A DNA stretch of 64,000 nucleotides from Sphingomonas glacialis (GCF_006439055.1 NZ_RCZC01000002.1:216106-280105), one strand, 5' to 3'. Counted from the first letter of the stretch, positions 50,520-61,108 are shown. Numbers and translations are program-made. Notes: a model not told the origin generated them from the sequence alone.

Positions 50520-53159
50520 ATGTCAGACCATCTCGACGCCGACTTCGACCTGACGATTTGCGACCGCGAGCCGATCACGCGGCTCGATCAGATCCAGGAC
50601 TTCGCTTTTCTCATCGCGATGACGAACGACTGGACCGTGGTGCGCGTCTCGTCGAACACCCACGACTTTCTGGCGGTCAGCCCCGAGCAGTTGCTCGGTT
50701 CGCGCTTCGATATCTGGTTGACCAAAGCAGCGTTGCACAAGATCCGGACACGCGTCGCGCTCCTCGCCTCGACCGGCAGCGAACGCCTGTTCGGCCTCAC
50801 GCTCGTTCCGGGGATGCCGCCACTCGACGTCTCGATCCATTTCCAGGAGGATCTGCTGATCGTCGAAGGCGAGTTCTCGCAAAAGACCGACGAGCCCGAA
50901 GTCGCCTCGATGGTCCGGGCGATGGCAGCGCGGCTCGCCAAGGCGAATACGTTCGAGAAATTCCACACCGATGCCGCACGCCAAGTGCTGGCGATCTCGG
51001 GTTTCGACCGCGTGATGATCTACCGTTTCGACGAAGAGGGCGCCGGCGAGGTCATCGCCGAATCGACCCGCGCGGGCATTGAGAGCTTTCTCGGGCTCCA
51101 TTACCCGGCGAGCGATATCCCGCAACAGGCGCGTGCGCTCTACCTGCGCAACCCGTTCCGGATCATCTCCAACGTCGCCGACACCCCCGTCGCGCTGCTT
51201 CCGCCGATTGATGCCGTGACGCCACCGCTCGATCTCTCGATGGCGGTCAGCCGCGCAGTGTCGCCCGTTCACATCGAATATCTCGTCAACATGGGCGTCG
51301 CCGCATCGCTGTCGATCTCGATTATCGTCGAGGGGCGGCTGTGGGGCCTGATCGCCTGCCATGCCACCGCCCCGCGGCTGCCGAGCTTCGTCCTGCGGAC
51401 CGCCGCCGAACTGTTCGGCGCGATGTATTCGCTGATGCTCGAAAGCCGGCAGCGCCACGGCAGCGGCGAGGACGAACGCAAGGCGCGGCTGCTCGCCGAC
51501 CGTTTGATCGCGATGATCGCGGGCGACGAAACGCTGCTTCGCAATGCGCAATGGCTGCAGGACATGACGCGCGACGTGATCGAATGCGACGGGATCGCGA
51601 TCCATGTCGGCGGAACGACCCACAGCCACGGCGCCACGCCGTCAGAGCAACAGATCGCAATCCTGGCACATCACCTCAACGGAGCCTCACCCAGCCGCGT
51701 CTTCATCACCGATTGCCTTGCGGAGATTCATCCGCCGTGCGCCGCGACCGCCGACCAAGCGGCCGGCATGATGTCGATCCCGATCTCGCGCTCCCCGCGC
51801 GATTATATTCTGTTGTTTCGGCGCGAACGGCTAAGTCAGATCCGCTGGGGTGGCGACCCCGCCAAATTCCAGAGCGCGGACGGCGGCACGCCCCGGATCT
51901 CGCCGCGCCGGAGCTTCGAGGCCTTTGTCGAAGAGATCCGCGGACGCTCGGCACGCTTTTCGGATCGCGAGCAGCGAATGGGCGAAGCGATCCGCCAGGC
52001 GCTGATCGAAGTGATCCTGCGCTATTCCGATGCCGCGATCGTCGAGCGACAGCGCGCGGCGGAACGGCAGGACCTGTTGATCGCCGAACTCAACCACCGC
52101 GTCCGCAACATCCTCGCGCTGATCCGCGGCCTGATCACCCAGACCGGCGGCGCCAGTCCCGCCATGGCGCGTTATACCAAGGCGCTGGGTGGCAGGATCC
52201 AGGCGCTCGCGCGCGCACACGACCGGATCACGCGGCAGAGTTGGGGACCGGCCCCGCTCGCCGGCGTGTTCGAGGACGAGTTCGCCGCGCATCAGGGGAC
52301 GAAGGAACGGCTTTCGCTGGCGGGGCCCGCGGTGCTGCTTCAACCGAAAGCGATTTCGACGATGGCGCTGGTGATCCACGAACTGGTCACCAATTCCAGC
52401 AAATACGGCGCGCTGTCGATGACCGGATCGGTCGACGTTACGATCGCCATGGTCGATGGCGAGGGGATCCATCTGCACTGGCGAGAAAGCGGTGGCCCGC
52501 CGGTGGCGCCACCGACCCGCCGCGGCTTCGGCTCGGTCGTCCTCGAACGCGCGGTTCCGTTCGATCTTGAGGGAACCGCAGACCTTCATTTCCGGCCGGG
52601 CGGGATCGAGGCGGACTTCTTCATCCCGCAGCAGCATGTCTTCGTCCCGGACGATGTCGCTGCGTCCGATCCGACTCCCGCCCGCCCCCCCGCCCGGCCC
52701 TCCTCCCCGCCCGCCGAACTCGCCGCGCCGCCGCCGGAAGCCGTGCCGGCGCTAGCATCCGATGCGCCGCTTCGCGGGGCGCTGGTGCTGCTGGTCGAGG
52801 ACAACATGCTGATCGCACTCGAAGCCGAGGACATGCTGCGCTCGCTCGGCGCGGCCGAGGTGTTCGTCGCGCCCACGCTGGTCGATGCGGAGCGACTGAT
52901 CGCGGCGCATCGCTTCGCGTTCGCGATGCTCGATATCAATATCGGGCGCGGTACGAGCTTCGAACTCGCCACGAAGCTCAAGAGGTCCGGCACGCCGTTC
53001 ATCTTCGCCTCGGGCTATGGCGACGAACTCGCACTCGGACGGCGTGCCTCGGAGGAGGTGGTGATCCAGAAACCCTATGAGCGCGACCATCTGCTGCGCG
53101 CGGTCCACTGGGTGCTGCGCGATGCCGCTGCCGGGCCGGGCAGCGCCGAGCGGGATTGA
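50520..53159 (+). CDS. bphP: bacteriophytochrome HWE-family histidine kinase with fused receiver
   Basis: This 879-residue red/far-red photoreceptor kinase is soluble. Domains in order are PAS-2 (about 10-115) with the biliverdin-attachment C14 in TICDREPI, GAF (140-310) with the PASDIP motif at 196-201 and chromophore-pocket H251 and H281, and PHY (320-500). An HWE/HisKA_2 kinase follows with phospho-His H526 in ELNHRVRN and the ATP site HELVTNSSKYGAL. A Pro-rich linker (712-750) leads to a receiver domain (752-867) with phospho-acceptor D805. The usual PGxIQPHG after the Cys is replaced by LDQIQDFAF. No heme oxygenase gene is adjacent. Confidence 0.93.
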   Translation: MSDHLDADFDLTICDREPITRLDQIQDFAFLIAMTNDWTVVRVSSNTHDFLAVSPEQLLGSRFDIWLTKAALHKIRTRVALLASTGSERLFGLTLVPGMPPLDVSIHFQEDLLIVEGEFSQKTDEPEVASMVRAMAARLAKANTFEKFHTDAARQVLAISGFDRVMIYRFDEEGAGEVIAESTRAGIESFLGLHYPASDIPQQARALYLRNPFRIISNVADTPVALLPPIDAVTPPLDLSMAVSRAVSPVHIEYLVNMGVAASLSISIIVEGRLWGLIACHATAPRLPSFVLRTAAELFGAMYSLMLESRQRHGSGEDERKARLLADRLIAMIAGDETLLRNAQWLQDMTRDVIECDGIAIHVGGTTHSHGATPSEQQIAILAHHLNGASPSRVFITDCLAEIHPPCAATADQAAGMMSIPISRSPRDYILLFRRERLSQIRWGGDPAKFQSADGGTPRISPRRSFEAFVEEIRGRSARFSDREQRMGEAIRQALIEVILRYSDAAIVERQRAAERQDLLIAELNHRVRNILALIRGLITQTGGASPAMARYTKALGGRIQALARAHDRITRQSWGPAPLAGVFEDEFAAHQGTKERLSLAGPAVLLQPKAISTMALVIHELVTNSSKYGALSMTGSVDVTIAMVDGEGIHLHWRESGGPPVAPPTRRGFGSVVLERAVPFDLEGTADLHFRPGGIEADFFIPQQHVFVPDDVAASDPTPARPPARPSSPPAELAAPPPEAVPALASDAPLRGALVLLVEDNMLIALEAEDMLRSLGAAEVFVAPTLVDAERLIAAHRFAFAMLDINIGRGTSFELATKLKRSGTPFIFASGYGDELALGRRASEEVVIQKPYERDHLLRAVHWVLRDAAAGPGSAERD

Positions 53160-53215
53160 CCCCGATCAGGTTGCTGTCGCTTGCTCCAGGCGTCGCGTGA
53201 CCGCATGGAGCGGCG

Positions 53216-54106
53216 ATGACCTTTCGCCACGCCCCAGCCCGTCCGTTTCCGCGCCTGCGCGCGCTGCTCTTCCTCGCGCTCGCGACCCTGCCCGGCGCCG
53301 CGCTCGCGCAGGAACCCGCGCAGGGTGATCCGTCGCAAGGCACCGGGCCGCTTCCCGCCAATGTCGCGCCGAACCCAACCCCGATCTGCACCGATCGCCC
53401 GACCCGCGCGAGCGTCGCCTGCACCGTTCCCGCAGGCGCCTTCCAGCTCGAGACCGACCTGATCGACTGGACCCGCCAGACGCTCGACGGGGTTCGCACC
53501 GATACGATCCTCTACACCAACCCGACGCTCAAATACGGCGTCGGTCGCCACACCGACGTCGAGGTCAATATTGCGCCGTATGAAACCGTCCGGACGCGGA
53601 TGGAGGATGGCAGCGTGACGACCGATAGCGGCGTCGGCGATCTGTTCGTGCGCGTGAAGCAGAAGCTGACGGTCGATCGGTCGAAGACGCAGGTCTCGGT
53701 GATCGGCTCGGTCAAGGCGCCGACCGCGGGATCGCGGGTCGGCAACGGCCAGTGGGAGGGCAACCTCGCGCTCCCGGTCAACATCCCGCTGCCCGCCAAA
53801 TTCACGCTGACCACGAGCCCGGAAGTCGACATTGCCGCGAATCAGGGGGACGTGAACGGCTACCATCTCGAACTCGTCAATCTGATCAACCTGTCGCACC
53901 CGGTCGGCAAGAATGCGACGGTCTATGCCGAATTCTGGACGAAGGAGAGTTTCGAGCCGCGCCAGAACGGCCAGCAATATTCCGCCGATCTCGCTGCATC
54001 GTATCAGCTGACCAAGACGCTCCAGCTCGATGCCGCGGCCTATATCGGGCTCAACCGCGAGACGCCGGGGCTGCAGCTCTATACCGGTCTATCGACGCGC
54101 TTCTGA
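53216..54106 (+). CDS. outer membrane protein of the phenol-degradation MetA-like transporter family
   Basis: This 296-residue exported beta-barrel-like protein has a signal peptide ending GAALAQ. The core has CTDRPTRASVACTVPAGAFQ followed by alternating strands and ends in a phenylalanine (GLSTRF), the outer-membrane barrel signal. The family is annotated as transporter/MetA-pathway, but most members have no known substrate. It lies 56 bases after bphP and 249 bases before phosphoketolase. Confidence 0.8.
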   Translation: MTFRHAPARPFPRLRALLFLALATLPGAALAQEPAQGDPSQGTGPLPANVAPNPTPICTDRPTRASVACTVPAGAFQLETDLIDWTRQTLDGVRTDTILYTNPTLKYGVGRHTDVEVNIAPYETVRTRMEDGSVTTDSGVGDLFVRVKQKLTVDRSKTQVSVIGSVKAPTAGSRVGNGQWEGNLALPVNIPLPAKFTLTTSPEVDIAANQGDVNGYHLELVNLINLSHPVGKNATVYAEFWTKESFEPRQNGQQYSADLAASYQLTKTLQLDAAAYIGLNRETPGLQLYTGLSTRF

Positions 54107-54223
54107 AGCAGGATCAGCGCGACTCTGCGCGCTCGTCTGAAGATGCGCCATGATTGAATGGGGCGGGTCGCCGCAAGACCGCGGCGGCATGCCTCTCCGC
54201 GAGGCTATGCAGCGGACACGCCC

Positions 54224-54240
54224 TACGGGTTTACCCGTAT
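54224..54240 (+). promoter_or_regulatory. low-oxygen promoter motif upstream of phosphoketolase
   Basis: TACGGG-TTTA-CCCGTAT contains a perfect 6+6 inverted repeat (TACGGG with CCCGTA). It lies 116-132 bases before ATG 54356. The right half with following bases, ACCCGTATGGCG, recurs exactly at 62843-62854 upstream of the second quinone oxidoreductase. Confidence 0.55.
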
Positions 54241-54355
54241 GGCGACAGCCCCTCGAACCGGCGAGGAGCAGAGCGTCGGTCGCCGGATCTCGCGCGCTTC
54301 CGCGCGGGGCCGCCGTCCAGGCAGATGGCCCTATCGGGCGCTTCCGGAGACGCGC

Positions 54356-56716
54356 ATGTCCGATCCCCTTTCGCTCAAACAGGTCGCTGCTATCCACGCC
54401 TATTGGCGCGCGGCGAACTACCTCTCGGTCGGGCAGATCTATCTGCGCGGCAATCCGCTGCTCGAGCGGCCGCTCACTCTCGCCGACATCAAGCCGCGCC
54501 TGCTCGGCCATTGGGGCACGACGCCGGGGATCAACTTCGTCTATGCGCATCTCAACCGGCTGATCGTCGCGAACGGTCTCGACATGATCTACATCATCGG
54601 GCCGGGGCATGGCGGACCCGGCCTCGTCGCCAACGCCTATCTCGAGGGCGCGTATACCGAACATTATCCCGCGATCGAGCGCAGCCGCGGCGGGATGGAA
54701 CGGCTGTTCCGCCAATTCTCCTGGCCGGGCGGTATCCCGAGCCACGTCTCGCCCGAATGCCCGGGCTCGATCCACGAAGGCGGCGAGCTCGGCTATTCGC
54801 TCGCGCACGCATACGGCGCGGCGTTCGACAATCCCGGCCTGATCGTCGCCTGTATCGTCGGCGATGGCGAAGCCGAGACCGGGCCGCTCGCGACCAGCTG
54901 GCACAGCAACAAGTTCCTCAACCCGGCGCGCGACGGCGCGGTGCTGCCGATCCTGCATCTCAACGGCTTCAAGATCGCCAATCCGACGATCCTCGCGCGG
55001 ATCGGCAAGGACGAACTGACTGACCTGCTGCGCGGCTATGGCCACGAACCCTATTTCGTCGAGGGCGACGATCCCGAGTTGCTCCACCAGGCGATGGCCG
55101 CGACGCTCGACACGGTGCTGCGCAGGATCGAGACGATCCAGGCGGAAGCCCGCGCCACCCCCGCCACGCCGCCTACCCGTCCGCGCTGGCCGATGATCGT
55201 GCTCAAGACCCCGAAGGGCTGGACCGGCCCCAGGACGGTCGATGGCCTCCCGGTCGAAGGAACGTGGCGCGCGCATCAAGTCCCGATCGCCGACTTCAAG
55301 AAGCCCGAGCATCTCGACCAGCTCGACGCCTGGATGCGCAGCTATCGCCCGGCCGAGCTGTTCGACGCGGCGGGCAAGGTGCGCGAGGAGATTTCCGCGC
55401 TAGCCCCGACCGGGCATCACCGGATGAGCGCGAACCCGCACGCCAATGGCGGCGCGCTGCTCGAACCCCTGTCGCTCCCCGACTTTCGCGATTTCGCGGT
55501 CGCGCTCGACGTCCCCGGCGCAGTCGAGGCCGAGGCGACGCGCGTGCTCGGCCACTATCTGCGCGAGGTCATGCGGCTCAATCTCGACAGCCGGAACTTC
55601 CGCCTGTTCGGGCCCGACGAGACCGCCTCGAACCGGCTCGATGCAGTCTATGACGTCGCGGGCAAGGCGTGGATGGGCGAGGTCGAGCCGATCGATATCA
55701 ACCTGAGCCCCGACGGGCGCGTGATGGAAGTGCTCAGCGAACATCTCTGCCAGGGCTGGCTCGAGGGCTATCTGCTCACGGGCCGGCACGGCTTCTTCTC
55801 GTGCTACGAGGCCTTTGCCCACATCGTCGATTCGATGCTCAACCAACATGCCAAATGGCTCAAGGTCAGCCGCCAGATCGCATGGCGTCGGCCGATCGCG
55901 TCGCTCAACTATCTGCTGACGTCGCATGTCTGGCGGCAGGACCATAATGGCCTGTCGCATCAGGATCCGGGCTTTATCGACCAGGTCGCCAACAAGACCT
56001 CGGACATCGCCCGGGTCTACCTCCCGCCCGACGCCAATTGCCTGTTGTCGGTGGCGGACCATTGCCTGCGCAGCCGCGACTATGTGAATTTGATCGTCGC
56101 GGGCAAGCAGCCCGAATGGCAATGGCTCGGCATCGAGGAAGCGGTGCGGCATTGCACCGCAGGGGCCGGCATCTGGCACTGGGCGGGCGTGCAGGACGAC
56201 GACCCTGACGTGGTCATGGCATGCGCGGGCGACGTCCCGACGCTCGAGGCGCTGGCGGCGGTCATGCTGCTGCGCGAACAGGTGCCCGATATCCGCATCC
56301 GCTTCGTCAACGTGGTCGATCTGATGGTGCTCGAGCCGAGCAGCGAGCATCCGCACGGGCTCGACGACCACGCCTTCGATGCGCTGTTCACCACCGACAC
56401 GCCGGTGATCTTTGCCTTTCACGGCTTTCCCGCGACGATCCACACGCTGACCTATCGCCGCACCAACCACCGCAACATCCACGTCCGCGGCTTCAAGCAG
56501 GAGGGCACGACGACGACGCCGTTCGACATGGTCGTGCTCAACGATCTCGACCGTTATCGCCTCGCGCTCGACGCGATCGAGCGGATCCCGCGCCTTAAGG
56601 CGCAGGTTCCGGCGGCGCGCGATCGCTATTGGGCGGCGATCGAGCGGCACAAGCTCTACATCGCCGAACATGGCGAGGATCTGCCTGAGATCCGCGACTG
56701 GCGCTGGTCCGCGTGA
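54356..56716 (+). CDS. xfp: phosphoketolase (xylulose-5-P/fructose-6-P)
   Basis: This 786-residue thiamine-diphosphate enzyme splits xylulose-5-P or fructose-6-P with phosphate to acetyl-phosphate plus a sugar phosphate. Signatures include [14 protein letters not shown] and [14 protein letters not shown] (ThDP/Mg site), with the C-terminal [10 protein letters not shown] region. GGAGA at 54346-54350 precedes ATG 54356. Acetate kinase follows with a 4-base overlap, so acetyl-phosphate is turned directly into ATP and acetate. The promoter motif shared with cydA suggests use at low oxygen. Confidence 0.97.
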   Translation: MSDPLSLKQVAAIHAYWRAANYLSVGQIYLRGNPLLERPLTLADIKPRLLGHWGTTPGINFVYAHLNRLIVANGLDMIYIIGPGHGGPGLVANAYLEGAYTEHYPAIERSRGGMERLFRQFSWPGGIPSHVSPECPGSIHEGGELGYSLAHAYGAAFDNPGLIVACIVGDGEAETGPLATSWHSNKFLNPARDGAVLPILHLNGFKIANPTILARIGKDELTDLLRGYGHEPYFVEGDDPELLHQAMAATLDTVLRRIETIQAEARATPATPPTRPRWPMIVLKTPKGWTGPRTVDGLPVEGTWRAHQVPIADFKKPEHLDQLDAWMRSYRPAELFDAAGKVREEISALAPTGHHRMSANPHANGGALLEPLSLPDFRDFAVALDVPGAVEAEATRVLGHYLREVMRLNLDSRNFRLFGPDETASNRLDAVYDVAGKAWMGEVEPIDINLSPDGRVMEVLSEHLCQGWLEGYLLTGRHGFFSCYEAFAHIVDSMLNQHAKWLKVSRQIAWRRPIASLNYLLTSHVWRQDHNGLSHQDPGFIDQVANKTSDIARVYLPPDANCLLSVADHCLRSRDYVNLIVAGKQPEWQWLGIEEAVRHCTAGAGIWHWAGVQDDDPDVVMACAGDVPTLEALAAVMLLREQVPDIRIRFVNVVDLMVLEPSSEHPHGLDDHAFDALFTTDTPVIFAFHGFPATIHTLTYRRTNHRNIHVRGFKQEGTTTTPFDMVVLNDLDRYRLALDAIERIPRLKAQVPAARDRYWAAIERHKLYIAEHGEDLPEIRDWRWSA

Positions 56717-57912
56717 GCACTTCAGGGGCAACGATCCTGACCTTCAACGGCGGATCGTCGTCGCTCAAGTTCGGTTTGTTCCGGGTTGCCGATGCGACTA
56801 CCGAGCCCTTGCTGACCGGCGAGATCGAGACCGAGGGCGGCGGAGCGGTTCGGCTGCACGCGGCAACGGCCGCGGGACGCTGGCATGTCGATCATTCGCT
56901 CGGCCAAGCCGCGCCGGAGACGTGGACCGGCCATGTCGTCGCCCTGCTCGATCGCACCGAACTACCCGCCCCGATCGCAGTCGGGCATCGCCTCGTCCAT
57001 GGCGGCCCGGATCTGCTCGCCCCAACGCGGATCACCGACGCGGTGCTCGACCAACTCGAGCGCGTGCGCAGCTTCGCCCCCGTCCATATCCCCGCCGCGC
57101 TGGCGACGATCCGCGCCGCGCGCCGCCATTTCCCGCACTGTCCGCAGATCGCCTGTTTCGACACCGCCTTTCACGCGACGATGCCGGCGGTGGCGAGCAC
57201 GCTGCCGCTCCCCAAGACGCTGCGCGACCAAGGGCTGCGGCGCTACGGCTTTCACGGCCTGTCGTGCGAATCGATCGTGCGTCAACTCGGCAAGGATGTA
57301 CCCGAGCGTCTGATCATCGCACATCTCGGCAATGGCGCGAGCGTCACCGCGGTGCGCGCCGGCCGATCGGTCGACACCAGCATGGGGCTTACCCCGACCG
57401 GCGGCCTGATCATGGGGCGCCGCACGGGCGATCTCGACCCCGGCATCCTGCTCCATCTGCTGCGCGACGGCGGTTACACGGTGGGAACCCTCGCCACGCT
57501 GGTCGATCGCGAAAGCGGGATGCTCGGCATCTCGGGGGTCGACAGCGATCTGCGCCGGCTCAACGCTGCAGCCTCGGCCCAGCCCGCCGCCGCCCTCGCG
57601 ATCGCGATGTTCGGGCACTCGCTCGCCAAGATGCTCGCCGCGATGACGTGTTCGCTCGGCGGGGTCGACATGATCGTCTTCACCGGCGGCATCGGCGAGC
57701 ATGATGCCGGCGTCCGCGCGACCGCCGCGGATGCGCTCGCCTGGATGGGCGTTGCGCTCGATCCTGCCCGCAACGTCGCCGGCGTGACAACGATCAGCGG
57801 CGCCGCCTCGCGCGTCGCGCTGCGCGTGCTTGCCGCGCAGGAGGATGCCCAGATCGCGCTCCACAGCGCGGCGGTGCTAGACGCCGCGCAAAGCGCCTCA
57901 GTCGGCGGCTAG
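56713..57912 (+). CDS. ackA: acetate kinase
   Basis: This 399-residue ASKHA-fold kinase makes ATP and acetate from acetyl-phosphate. Motifs are [14 protein letters not shown] (phosphate 1), [39 protein letters not shown] and [12 protein letters not shown] 56713 overlaps the xfp stop (GTGA), which couples the two enzymes. No phosphotransacetylase gene is present, so the flux runs from phosphoketolase. The 3' end overlaps the convergent quinone oxidoreductase gene by 15 bases. Confidence 0.97.
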   Translation: MSTSGATILTFNGGSSSLKFGLFRVADATTEPLLTGEIETEGGGAVRLHAATAAGRWHVDHSLGQAAPETWTGHVVALLDRTELPAPIAVGHRLVHGGPDLLAPTRITDAVLDQLERVRSFAPVHIPAALATIRAARRHFPHCPQIACFDTAFHATMPAVASTLPLPKTLRDQGLRRYGFHGLSCESIVRQLGKDVPERLIIAHLGNGASVTAVRAGRSVDTSMGLTPTGGLIMGRRTGDLDPGILLHLLRDGGYTVGTLATLVDRESGMLGISGVDSDLRRLNAAASAQPAAALAIAMFGHSLAKMLAAMTCSLGGVDMIVFTGGIGEHDAGVRATAADALAWMGVALDPARNVAGVTTISGAASRVALRVLAAQEDAQIALHSAAVLDAAQSASVGG

Positions 57913-58539
57913 AACGGGCCCGTCGAGCTCACGCACGAGCGCGCGCGCCTGGCCGCGGACTTCGTCGAGGTGACGCCGACCCCAGGCTGGCTCCATGTCC
58001 GACGTGATATGGCCGAAATGCACGTGCCGCGACGGCAGCATCGCAAAGGCATGTTCGATATAATGATCGAACGCCTGCGTCAGCGCGCGCAACTGGCCCA
58101 TTTCGTCGAGCCAGATCTCCTTGAGCCCCGAGGTCGTGAAGCTGAGCAACTGCTTGCCCGCCAGGACGCCCTTCGCCGTGCCTTCATACACCGCATCGGG
58201 CAGCACCCCGGTCCCGAGCACGCGCTCGACATAGCCCTTGAGCATCGCCGGCGGCCCGCCGAACCAGATCGGATAGACGAGCACGAACACGTCGGTATCC
58301 TTGAGGATCGCGAGTTCCTCGCTGACGTCGGCGAACTGCCGTTCGTCTTCACCCGGACGTTCGATCGACTTGAGCACGGGATGGAACCCCATCGCGTAGA
58401 GATCGCGCACGATCACCTCATGGCCATGCTCGCGCACCGTCGCGCAATAGGCCGCCGCAATCGCCGCGTTGAAGCTGTCCTGCTCGGGGTGGCAAAGGAT
58501 GACGACGTGACGCGGCGGCTTGGAACGAGTGTCAGGCAT
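57898..58539 (-). CDS. NAD(P)H:quinone oxidoreductase-like flavoprotein (1)
   Basis: This 213-residue flavodoxin-fold protein of the NQO1/KefF/MdaB type is expected to reduce quinones by two electrons using FAD or FMN. Landmarks are HVVILCHPEQDSFNAAI (phosphate loop), RDLYAMGFHPVL, VYPIWFGGPPAMLKGYVERV and LLSFTTSG. GGAG is well placed before ATG 58539. It is a paralogue of the gene at 62989-63672 with the same RDLYAMGF motif. A TACGTA-AGAT-CCCGGAG site lies 48-64 bases upstream. Confidence 0.88.
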   Translation of the reverse strand: MPDTRSKPPRHVVILCHPEQDSFNAAIAAAYCATVREHGHEVIVRDLYAMGFHPVLKSIERPGEDERQFADVSEELAILKDTDVFVLVYPIWFGGPPAMLKGYVERVLGTGVLPDAVYEGTAKGVLAGKQLLSFTTSGLKEIWLDEMGQLRALTQAFDHYIEHAFAMLPSRHVHFGHITSDMEPAWGRRHLDEVRGQARALVRELDGPVLAAD

Positions 58540-58586
58540 GCGAAATCTCCTTGCCCTAGCGATACGCCGCGCCGCTGCCCGGCGCG

Positions 58587-58603
58587 CTCCGGGATCTTAC
58601 GTA
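58587..58603 (-). promoter_or_regulatory. TACGTA-type box upstream of quinone oxidoreductase 1
   Basis: Minus-strand TACGTA-AGAT-CCCGGAG lies 48-64 bases before the ATG at 58539. It has the same spacing as the cydD and phosphoketolase motifs. The 81-base spacer 58540-58620 holds nothing else recognisable. Confidence 0.45.
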
Positions 58604-58620
58604 GAACACTTCCGCCGGGC

Positions 58621-59415
58621 TCAGTGGCCGAGCACGAGCGGGACCGCGCAATGGCCGAGCATCCGCTTGGTCACGCCGCCGAACGTCTCGAGCAGGCGGC
58701 CGTGCGTGTAGCCGCCCATCACGATATAATCGCAATTGAACCGCGCGCATTCGGCCTCGATCAAGCGGTCGGGGGCTGTCAGGCCGTCGTCGATCGTCTT
58801 GACGGTCGCATAGATGCCGTGGCGTGAAAGATATTCCGCGGCCTCGGCCGGCTCAGTGCGCTCGCTGCCGTCGCGCGCCATGAAGATCTCGACCGCGTCG
58901 GCCAGCGCGAGCAGCGGAACGCACGCGCGCAGCGTCGCCGCCGCCGATGCCCGACCATCCCAGGCGACCAGCGCGCGTCCGATCGCGAAGCGCGTCAGCG
59001 TTTCGGGCACCGCAACGATCGGCGTGCGCGAATGCATCAGCACGCGCCCCGCCACGTCGCGCATATCGGGGTCGCGGTCATCGGTGAGCTTGCGGCTCAG
59101 CACGATCAGGTCGGCGAGCTCGGCGGCCTCGAGCACCGAATCAGCGAGCGTCCCGGTGGCATCGATCCAGTTCCAGCGCACGTCTTCGCGCGCGAGCCGC
59201 GCCACCAATTCGGTCTTGTTCCCAGCCTCGCGGGTGCGTTCGTCCTCGAGCAGGCCGACCGCGGCGATGCCGTAATAGTCGCCGTTGATCGATGCCGGCA
59301 CGACGACATCGACGCACGAGAGATGCCCGTCGAGCGCGCGCGTCAGGTCGAGCGCGGCCTGCAGTCGCGATTCCTGCCCGGTATCGTCATGCACAAGCAA
59401 AAGAACGTTTTTCAT
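58621..59415 (-). CDS. tandem universal stress protein (2)
   Basis: This 264-residue protein has two UspA folds. It begins MKNVLLLVHDDTGQESRLQA, a near match to the Usp at 14085, and ends with the G-x2-G-x9-GT-like loop MGGYTHGRLLETFGGVTK. In this copy the second conserved Gly is replaced (YTHG). AAGGGAGG precedes ATG 59415. It lies 28 bases after cydC on the same strand and is probably co-transcribed with cydDC. Confidence 0.9.
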   Translation of the reverse strand: MKNVLLLVHDDTGQESRLQAALDLTRALDGHLSCVDVVVPASINGDYYGIAAVGLLEDERTREAGNKTELVARLAREDVRWNWIDATGTLADSVLEAAELADLIVLSRKLTDDRDPDMRDVAGRVLMHSRTPIVAVPETLTRFAIGRALVAWDGRASAAATLRACVPLLALADAVEIFMARDGSERTEPAEAAEYLSRHGIYATVKTIDDGLTAPDRLIEAECARFNCDYIVMGGYTHGRLLETFGGVTKRMLGHCAVPLVLGH

Positions 59416-59443
59416 CGCCGCCTCCCTTGATGGTGCGCCGACG

Positions 59444-61108
59444 CTATTGGGCGACCGTCTCGGCCGCTATCGGGATTGATACGGATAGGGGCTGGCGAAC
59501 GTCCCGCTGGTGCGCTGCATTCGTGTCGAGCACGACGACGCGCTCGCACAGCGCGGCCAGCGCCGGGCGATGGCTCACCAGCAGCAGGCCCTGCCGCGTC
59601 ATCGCGAGCCGGGCGGTCAACCGCGCGAGGATCACCTCCTCGGTCGCGCGATCGAGTCCTTCGCTCGGTTCGTCGAGCACCAGCCACGGCGCCGGACGCA
59701 GATAGGCGCGCGCGAGTGCAAGCCGCCGACGCTCGCCGCCCGACAGGCGCGCGCCATTCTCGCCGATCCAGCTGTCGAGACCATGCGGCAAGGCGCGCAC
59801 GTGGTCATCGAGCGCGGCGTCGTGCAGCGCGTCCCAGAGCGCGGTGTCGTCGGCATCGGCGCAGCCTAGCAGCAGATTGTCGCGCACCGTGCCCGACAAC
59901 AAAGCCGCGTCCTGTGGCGCCCAGGCGAACAGATCGCGCCGGTCGGCCGGGGCGAGGTCGGCAAGGTCGTAATCGTCGAGCCAGATCTGTCCGCGGTCGG
60001 CCGCGCGTAACCCGAGCAACGTCTCGACCAGGCGCGTCTTGCCGGCCCCCGAACGACCGGACAGGTGAACCCGCGTCCCGGGGGCCAGCGGGCTATCGGA
60101 TTGCGCCAGGCGGATCGACGGACGCACCGACGCCGACCCCCGCGATACCGGCGGTGCCTCTTGTTCGAGCAACCCACCAAGTCGCGCTTCGGCCTCGCGG
60201 ACCGCGCCGCGCTGCGCGATGCGGCGCACCAGCGGCGCGGCCCCGTCGATCGTCATCGCGGCAGCGAGCGCGCCCAGCGCGACGATCGCCGCACCATGCT
60301 CCCGCGCGAGGACGGTGACCGCACCTGCCGCGAGTGCAATCGCCACCGCCTGCGCCAGTTCGAACCAGCCGAGCGCCGCCGTCTGCGTGGCAACGGCCTC
60401 GCCCAGCACATCGCTCCGCGCGCCGATCCGCGCCGCGGCCCATCCCTCGAGATCGTAACAGCGGAGCTCGGCAGCGGCGGCGGCATGCGCGGCAAGCTCG
60501 TCCTTCAACGCTCCGGCAGCGCGCTGCACGGCCCGACCGGGTTCCTCGAGGCCGCGCGCAAGCCGGTCGGCGACGAGCAGCAGCACACCGAGACAGGCGA
60601 GCACCGCCAGCGCCGCCGCACATCCGCCCAGAACGGCGAGGCAGGCGCCCGCGACCGCTGCCGCGGCGAGGCCCCACGGCGCCGATGCCATTGCGAAGCG
60701 CGTCTCGATCACGCCGACATCCTGGACGATCCGCGCGGTCGCCTCGCCGGTCGAAAAGCCGAGCGCGCGCGACACCGGGGCGGCCGCGATCGCGCGGAAG
60801 AGAGCCGGGCGGATCCGCGCCAGCGCGCCGAACGCCGCCTCGTGGCTCGCGAGCCGCTCGCCGTAGCGCGCCCCCGTCCGCACGATCGCCAGCAGGCGGA
60901 TCGCGGCGCTCGGCAGCATATAGTTGAAGCCCTGCACGACGATCGGCCCGGCGAGCCCAGCGATCGCCGCGGCGGTGATGAACCATCCCGACAGCCCGAG
61001 CAGCAGGACCGACGCCGCGCTGACGAGTGCGGCATAGCCGGCCGCACGCGCCAGCATCGACCGCTGGCGGCGGCGCTGTTCGGCGAGCAGCACGGCGAGC
61101 GGGGTCAT
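59444..61108 (-). CDS. cydC: ABC exporter subunit CydC
   Basis: This 554-residue half-transporter has a six-helix membrane domain (1-300) and an ATPase domain: Walker A LSGRSGAGKTRLVE, signature LSGGERRRLALARAY, Walker B WLVLDEPSEG and H-loop LVSHRP. With CydD it exports thiols (glutathione, cysteine) to the periplasm and is required for cytochrome bd assembly. The ATG at 61108 overlaps the cydD stop (ATGA). The longer frame upstream lies within cydD and is rejected. Confidence 0.93.
   Translation of the reverse strand: MTPLAVLLAEQRRRQRSMLARAAGYAALVSAASVLLLGLSGWFITAAAIAGLAGPIVVQGFNYMLPSAAIRLLAIVRTGARYGERLASHEAAFGALARIRPALFRAIAAAPVSRALGFSTGEATARIVQDVGVIETRFAMASAPWGLAAAAVAGACLAVLGGCAAALAVLACLGVLLLVADRLARGLEEPGRAVQRAAGALKDELAAHAAAAAELRCYDLEGWAAARIGARSDVLGEAVATQTAALGWFELAQAVAIALAAGAVTVLAREHGAAIVALGALAAAMTIDGAAPLVRRIAQRGAVREAEARLGGLLEQEAPPVSRGSASVRPSIRLAQSDSPLAPGTRVHLSGRSGAGKTRLVETLLGLRAADRGQIWLDDYDLADLAPADRRDLFAWAPQDAALLSGTVRDNLLLGCADADDTALWDALHDAALDDHVRALPHGLDSWIGENGARLSGGERRRLALARAYLRPAPWLVLDEPSEGLDRATEEVILARLTARLAMTRQGLLLVSHRPALAALCERVVVLDTNAAHQRDVRQPLSVSIPIAAETVAQ

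Noticed and set aside
50270-50578. Small open frames on both strands of the AT-rich spacer
   Set aside because: They have no ribosome sites, no hydrophobic or family features, and they overlap each other and the phytochrome start.
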